The notes below the pieces were generated by a model. That model was not told the origin of the DNA, searched no databases, and saw only the letters and a program-made list of their open reading frames with translations. The position numbers were made by a program, and so were the translations under genes. DNA of 16,867 nt from an uncultured Clostridium sp. (GTDB lineage: Bacteria; Bacillota; Clostridia; TANB77; CAG-508): the NCBI GenBank assembly GCA_900553865.1, contig USFC01000028.1, positions 1-16,867 of the forward strand. The letters run 5' to 3'. Shown here piece after piece: positions 13,609 through 16,867 of the stretch. Position 1 is the stretch's first letter. Every line of letters starts with the position of its first letter.

Positions 13609-14517
13609 TTATTTTAATTTGAATTTTTTTACTATGCTATCATTGTTTAGCCAATCTTCTTTTACTTTTACCCAAATTTTTAAATTAACTTTTGTACCTA
13701 ACATATTTTCTAAATCTTGTCTTGCATATGTTCCTATTTTTTTCAGCATGCTACCGTTTTTTCCTATTATAATTCCTTTATGTGATTCTCTTAAGCAGTA
13801 AATTGTAGCATCTATATCGTATATTTTTTCTTTTTCTTTTGTTTTTCTAAATTTTACTTTTTCCGTTTCTACTAAAATTCCGTGTGGAACTTCGTCTTGA
13901 AGTAACCTTAATGCTTTTTCTCTTATTATTTCTTCTACAAGTTGTCTTGTTGTTTGGTCTGTATATTCGTCTATATCATAATATGCAGGACCTTCTTTTA
14001 GGTTACTTTCTATTTCTTGTAATAAAATTTCTAAGTTATCTTTTTTTGTTGCAGAAATCGGAACAACCGCAGTAAAATTGTATTCTTGTTTGTAAAGGTC
14101 AATTAGTTTTAATAAATCTGCTTTATTTTCTACTAAATCAACTTTATTTATAGCTAGAATTGTTTTTTTACCAGCTTGTCTTATTTTTTCTAATATTTTT
14201 GAGTCTCCTCTACCTATTTCTTTTGAAGTTCCGTCTATAACAAACACTACAACATCAACATCTCCAATAAAAGTAAATGCCGTATCTATCATAATTTCAC
14301 TCAATTTAGATTTTGGTTTGTGTATTCCCGGTGTATCTATAAAAATAATTTGAGAGTTTTCTCTATTTACAATTGCACGAATTGCAGTTCTTGTGGTTTG
14401 TGTTTTATTGGCAACTGCTGCTACTTTTTCACCTACTAAACTATTTATAATTGTTGATTTTCCTACATTTGTTCTTCCTATAATTGATACAAAACCTGAT
14501 TTAAATTTTTCTTCCAT
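13609..14517 (-). CDS. era: GTPase Era
   Basis: Encodes 302 residues, the standard length. Era is an essential GTPase that binds the 3' end of 16S rRNA and helps assemble the 30S subunit. The G motifs are G1 GRTNVGKS (14-21), G2 KTQTTR (38-43), G3 DTPG (61-64), G4 NKVD (124-127) and G5 SAT (155-157). The C-terminal KH domain has the GIIIGKNGSMLKKIG loop and the conserved VKVKEDWLNN end. AGGAG lies 6 bases upstream of the start. It is first in the era-yqzL-recO unit, with an extended -10 promoter about 90 bases upstream inside a 97-bp segment bounded by inverted repeats. Confidence 0.97.
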   Translation of the reverse strand: MEEKFKSGFVSIIGRTNVGKSTIINSLVGEKVAAVANKTQTTRTAIRAIVNRENSQIIFIDTPGIHKPKSKLSEIMIDTAFTFIGDVDVVVFVIDGTSKEIGRGDSKILEKIRQAGKKTILAINKVDLVENKADLLKLIDLYKQEYNFTAVVPISATKKDNLEILLQEIESNLKEGPAYYDIDEYTDQTTRQLVEEIIREKALRLLQDEVPHGILVETEKVKFRKTKEKEKIYDIDATIYCLRESHKGIIIGKNGSMLKKIGTYARQDLENMLGTKVNLKIWVKVKEDWLNNDSIVKKFKLK

Positions 14518-14549
14518 TTCTTTCTCCTAATTTATATTAACATATTAAA

Positions 14550-14646
14550 AGTGCTAAATTTGTAAAATTTGGTCACCTAACTTATTTTTATATGATTTTT
14601 TTGCTATTATAGCATTAAAGTTAAAATTTTACTACATTTTAGCACT
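14550..14646. repeat. 97-bp segment with inverted repeats at its ends, upstream of era
   Basis: The left end reads AGTGCTAAA (14550-14558), 3 bases, then GTAAAATTT (14562-14570). The right end, read on minus, is AGTGCTAAA (14638-14646), 5 bases, then GTAAAATTT (14624-14632). Both 9-base blocks match perfectly, and only the linkers differ. I see no target-site duplication. The end blocks also resemble CIRCE half-sites (GAGTGCTAA) but point outward. Confidence 0.55.
14606..14614 (-). promoter_or_regulatory. extended -10 promoter for era-yqzL-recO
   Basis: TGCTATAAT on the minus strand, the same nine bases as the hslO promoter, with no clear -35. It gives a leader of about 85 bases that contains the left inverted-repeat block. 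Confidence 0.55.
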
Positions 14647-14706
14647 ATTTTTTATTTTATAATTTTCCAATTTTATTTTTTTCATGGAATTCTTTCTAAA
14701 TTTAAT

Positions 14707-14745
14707 AAAAGCTATACAATTGTCTTTTTAAATTGCATAGCTTTT
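14707..14745 (-). terminator. hsp20 terminator (bidirectional form)
   Basis: A 15-bp stem (14707-14721 with 14731-14745) has one A-C position on plus that is U-G on minus. T-rich sequence follows on both strands (TTTTTT on plus, TTTTATTAAATTT on minus). It lies about 20 bases after the hsp20 stop. Confidence 0.7.
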
Positions 14746-14765
14746 TTACACATTAGTTTTAAATC

Positions 14766-15182
14766 CTATTCAATTGGAATACATTTTCTCTCTGCTATTT
14801 CTTTTTTCTCTTCTTTTTTAGGTACTTCAATTGTTAATGTGCCATTTCTAAATTTAGCTTTAATTTCATCTTCAGTTACATTTTCTCCAACATAGAAGCT
14901 TCTAGTACATTCTCCTGAAAATCTTTCTTTACGTACAAATTTACCTTTTTCTTCATCTTTTTCATCTTTATTTACTGTTGCATGAACTGTTAAATATCCA
15001 TCTTGAATATTCAATTCAATTCCTTCTTTTTCATATCCTGGTAAATCAATGTCTATTACATATTTGTCCTCTTTCTCTTTAATATCTGTTTTCATTAATT
15101 TACTTGCTCTCTCATTAAAAAATGCATCTCCAAACACATCATCCAATAAATCAAAATCATGTCTTCTTGGTATCATCATCAT
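14766..15182 (-). CDS. Hsp20/alpha-crystallin small heat-shock protein
   Basis: Encodes 138 residues. Small heat-shock proteins form oligomers that hold unfolding proteins without ATP. A short N-terminal arm (IPRRHDFDLLDDVFGDAF) precedes the alpha-crystallin domain, about residues 32-122. That domain has YVIDIDLPGYEKEGIELNI, the conserved NGTLTIEVPK (113-122) near its end, and a C-terminal IPI anchor (135-137) matching the IxI oligomerisation motif. The start is taken at ATG 15182, with AAAGGAG 9 bases upstream. Two more ATGs follow in frame, and a TTG at 15189-15191 overlaps the ribosome site and is unlikely. It is a single-gene unit with a strong promoter covered by a CIRCE-like operator, so heat control through HrcA is likely. 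The untranslated leader is about 85 bases and contains possible folds. Confidence 0.95.
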   Translation of the reverse strand: MMMIPRRHDFDLLDDVFGDAFFNERASKLMKTDIKEKEDKYVIDIDLPGYEKEGIELNIQDGYLTVHATVNKDEKDEEKGKFVRKERFSGECTRSFYVGENVTEDEIKAKFRNGTLTIEVPKKEEKKEIAERKCIPIE

Positions 15183-15190
15183 AAAAATCA

Positions 15191-15264
15191 ACTCCTTTAA
15201 TTTTTATTTATGTGTTGACACTTGATGGGAGTGGCACATATTTATGATAAGTATTATTTATCAT
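15191..15264 (-). promoter_or_regulatory. structured hsp20 leader
   Basis: On the minus strand the leader contains three possible pairings. ATGATAA and TTATCAT (15244-15264) form a 7-bp hairpin. ATGTG/CACAT with CACT/AGTG (15210-15239) form a second stem. ACTCC (15228-15232) is complementary to GGAGT of the ribosome site (15191-15195). The second and third pairings compete for the same bases. Stems are short, so regulation is only a possibility. Confidence 0.35.
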
Positions 15265-15274
15265 TTTCATAATT

Positions 15275-15302
15275 ATTATACATCTGTTTTTAGCAAAGTC
15301 AA
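15275..15302 (-). promoter_or_regulatory. hsp20 promoter
   Basis: TTGACT (15297-15302), 16 bases and TATAAT (15275-15280) on the minus strand. The -35 box lies within the CIRCE-like operator. Confidence 0.75.
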
Positions 15303-15316
15303 TAGTAGAGTGCTAA
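15290..15316. promoter_or_regulatory. CIRCE-like HrcA operator before hsp20
   Basis: Read on minus: a perfect TTAGCACTC half-site, a 9-base spacer, then CTTTGCTAA, which matches GAGTGCTAA at 6 of 9 positions. The spacing is exactly that of CIRCE. It overlaps the -35 box and spacer, so bound repressor would block RNA polymerase. Confidence 0.65.
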
Positions 15317-15400
15317 AATTCACCAAATTTTCACAATTCTTTGATTTACCAAAAAATATTTACAGTCTTTCATATTTATGTTTCATATCATAAGAAATTT

Positions 15401-15418
15401 AAAGTTTACACAAACTTT
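15401..15418 (-). terminator. possible terminator of the hydrolase gene
   Basis: AAAGTTT and AAACTTT form a 7-8-bp perfect stem with a 4-base loop, about 20 bases after the stop at 15438. The minus-strand tail AAATTTCTT is a poor U-tract, so this is a weak candidate. Confidence 0.35.
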
Positions 15419-15437
15419 ACCATACCATCATTTTATT

Positions 15438-16595
15438 TTAATTTTCTATCTGCTCTATTTCTTCTTTTGTTAATCCACAGTGTGTAGATTTTTTTACAGT
15501 ATTTCCTGCCACCAATGAGTTTTCCAATTTTATAATACTTCCTTTTATTGAGATTGCCACATAATCACCTATAAAATCATCTATTTTGCAATGCTTATTC
15601 CCATTTCCTAAAAAATGATATTTATTTATAAAATCATTTTTAGTAACAAGCCAAAAGTCATCTCCAAACGCATTATAAAAACGATTTTCAAATGTTTCTC
15701 TCATTTCGTTTTTTACCCAAAAAGTTATTACTCTTGATTCTAAAGAAGGTGGCATTATTAAGCATTCTTGAATTTCAGGATAGTCAAATAATGAATATGC
15801 TTTTTCAATATCTTTATGTCCATGATCAGCGGAAATGATTATTAAAGAATCTTTATCAATACAGTTACTTAATTTATATATATTTTTTTCAATATCCAAG
15901 ACAAAATCCTTTGCTTCTTTAGATGATGTACCATATTTATGCAATACTGAATCTGGATTATCACAATAAGCAAAAATAAATTTCTCATTTGGTAATTTAG
16001 AAATATCCTCTAAATGATAAATAATTTCATCAAAATTATCAGCAATTAATGTACGTTTACATTTTCTCTCAGCATATTCAGGCTTTATCTCATAAGTTCT
16101 TACATAAGAAGATGCATTTTCTATTAAAGTATATATAGAAGTATAATTTAAAAACTTTCCATAAACATCTATAATTGGTTTTTCTAGTGGCTTATTATAA
16201 TAAGATTCCCTACGAGTTAAAGTATCTAATGATCTTCCATATTCTTTAAAATATTGAGACCATGCAATCCATCCAGTTTCGTATGGCGGTTTTCCAGTAT
16301 AATATGTAGTCATTGCTGCGGTTGTAGTTGATGGATATACTGATGTTACTATATCAACCATATTTTGTTTTAGATATCCATTTGGTGATATTTTTTCAAG
16401 AACACTGTGTCCTAATCCATCTAGAATTAAAAGAATTACATTGTTATATATTTTTTTAGATAGCAATGTATCTAAACCTTTAGATGATTTATATTTTGTA
16501 TCAACATTGTAATACTTTAAAATAGACGTTATTGTTCCCAAAATAGAATGCTCATAGTCAGGAAATACTATATCAGAACTATTATCAATATTCAT
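15438..16595 (-). CDS. alkaline phosphatase superfamily hydrolase (phosphodiesterase/pyrophosphatase type)
   Basis: Encodes 385 residues. The metal and nucleophile pattern of the superfamily is complete: D59 in LLILDGLG, the nucleophile Thr around 90-91 in YPSTTTAAMTTYYTG, D215 and H219 in NPDSVLHKYG, D257 and H258 in SADHGH, and H372 in STHCGLTKEE. The family hydrolyses phosphomonoesters or phosphodiesters, such as nucleotide pyrophosphates or phosphonoacetate; I cannot choose the substrate. There is no signal peptide or membrane helix, so it should be cytoplasmic, unlike many secreted relatives. The protein stops 13 residues after H372, slightly earlier than relatives I recall that end in a hydrophobic MxxPL strand. 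AAAGGA lies 10 bases upstream. It is a single-gene unit with its own promoter, and its neighbours give no hint of a pathway. Confidence 0.85.
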   Translation of the reverse strand: MNIDNSSDIVFPDYEHSILGTITSILKYYNVDTKYKSSKGLDTLLSKKIYNNVILLILDGLGHSVLEKISPNGYLKQNMVDIVTSVYPSTTTAAMTTYYTGKPPYETGWIAWSQYFKEYGRSLDTLTRRESYYNKPLEKPIIDVYGKFLNYTSIYTLIENASSYVRTYEIKPEYAERKCKRTLIADNFDEIIYHLEDISKLPNEKFIFAYCDNPDSVLHKYGTSSKEAKDFVLDIEKNIYKLSNCIDKDSLIIISADHGHKDIEKAYSLFDYPEIQECLIMPPSLESRVITFWVKNEMRETFENRFYNAFGDDFWLVTKNDFINKYHFLGNGNKHCKIDDFIGDYVAISIKGSIIKLENSLVAGNTVKKSTHCGLTKEEIEQIEN

Positions 16596-16626
16596 ATTAA
16601 ATCTATCCTTTACTAAATTTTTTTAT

Positions 16627-16655
16627 ATATTATCATAAATAATATTACTTGTAAA
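16627..16655 (-). promoter_or_regulatory. promoter for the hydrolase gene
   Basis: TTTACA (16650-16655), 17 bases, TAATAT (16627-16632) on the minus strand, with TG before the -10 box (TGATAATAT). The expected leader is about 25 bases. Confidence 0.6.
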
Positions 16656-16691
16656 TACTAGATTTATGCTACTTTTATTAATTTCATATAT

Positions 16692-16737
16692 AAAAAATAG
16701 AACTTAAATCCAAATTTGGACTTAAGTTCTATTTTTT
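16692..16737. terminator. strong terminator after the right-edge gene
   Basis: A 16-bp perfect stem (16692-16707 with 16722-16737), topped by the palindrome CCAAATTTGG, has six A at its base and six T at its end, so it works in both directions. It lies 32 bases after the stop at 16770. Confidence 0.8.
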
Positions 16738-16769
16738 GGCTTTTTACAGCATTATTTTGGAGTTTTCTA

Positions 16770-16867
16770 TCAAATCTTAGATTTCTTAAAAACCTGTTGT
16801 TCCCTAATCCACGGAGCAAAAATAATTATTTTTTCCATAGTATCCAAATCAATATACATCGGAGCTG
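16770..16867 (-). CDS. C-terminal end of an unknown protein (runs off right edge)
   Basis: One minus-strand frame is open from the window edge to a TGA at 16770-16772, giving 31 residues that look like the end of a real protein (MYIDLDTMEKIIIFAPWIRE, then QQVFKKSKI). The alternating hydrophobic and charged pattern and the two Trp/Pro-type positions are unlike random AT-rich translation, and a strong terminator follows at once. The other two minus frames have stops within the first 42 bases. No family can be assigned from so little. Confidence 0.6.
   Translation of the reverse strand, partial: APMYIDLDTMEKIIIFAPWIREQQVFKKSKI

Noticed and set aside
14550..14646. Considered a true insertion (MITE) with target-site duplication
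   Set aside because: No convincing duplication flanks the inverted ends, so the feature is given only as an inverted-repeat segment.
15215..15243. TTGACA on the plus strand as a promoter
   Set aside because: No -10 box at the right distance and no plus-strand gene to drive; the bases belong to the hsp20 leader on the other strand.

Overview
The window is AT-rich (roughly 30% GC by eye) chromosomal DNA from a low-GC Firmicute, most likely class Clostridia. Signs for this are a clostridial-type prepilin leader, strong AGGAGG ribosome sites, sigma-A promoters with TTGACA/TATAAT and TGnTATAAT boxes, the era-yqzL-recO gene order, and a CIRCE-like operator before hsp20. I cannot name a genus.

Layout. 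1-187: start of a prepilin-like gene running off the left edge, divergent from a small XRE regulator (316-543). 544-897: no gene, a cluster of hairpins and the leuS promoter. 898-3312: leuS, ending at a shared terminator. 3376-3735: an unrecognised, higher-GC small gene on the minus strand, divergent from the DUF2207-lemA pair (3854-6433, plus). From 6491 to the right edge every gene is on the minus strand. Read in transcription order these are the 3' end of an unknown gene, an alkaline-phosphatase-superfamily hydrolase, hsp20, era-yqzL-recO, a TagO/WecA-type glycosyl-phosphotransferase, then hslO-pth-rng-gmk-like-rimO.

The minus-strand block is mostly housekeeping: ribosome assembly and modification (Era, RimO), translation recycling (Pth), RNA processing (RNase E/G), protein quality control (Hsp33, Hsp20), recombination (RecO) and cell-wall polymer initiation (TagO-like). 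Promoters and hairpin terminators divide it into at least five units: hydrolase; hsp20; era-yqzL-recO; tagO-like; and hslO-pth-rng-gmk-rimO.

The main non-genic interest is a set of short palindromic repeats sharing a TTAGGGAC-type core. A perfect 23-bp inverted repeat forms the 3' end of the DUF2207 gene and encodes an odd C-terminal tail. A 31-bp palindromic repeat occurs twice, each time at a minus-strand gene junction and each time containing the upstream gene's stop codon. Other points are a long hairpin leader before an RNase E/G gene with no Shine-Dalgarno site, an hsp20 control region in which a CIRCE-like operator covers the promoter, and a tagO-like promoter whose -35 box lies in the recO terminator arm. 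I found no CRISPR array, tRNA, rRNA, insertion sequence or clear new defence system.
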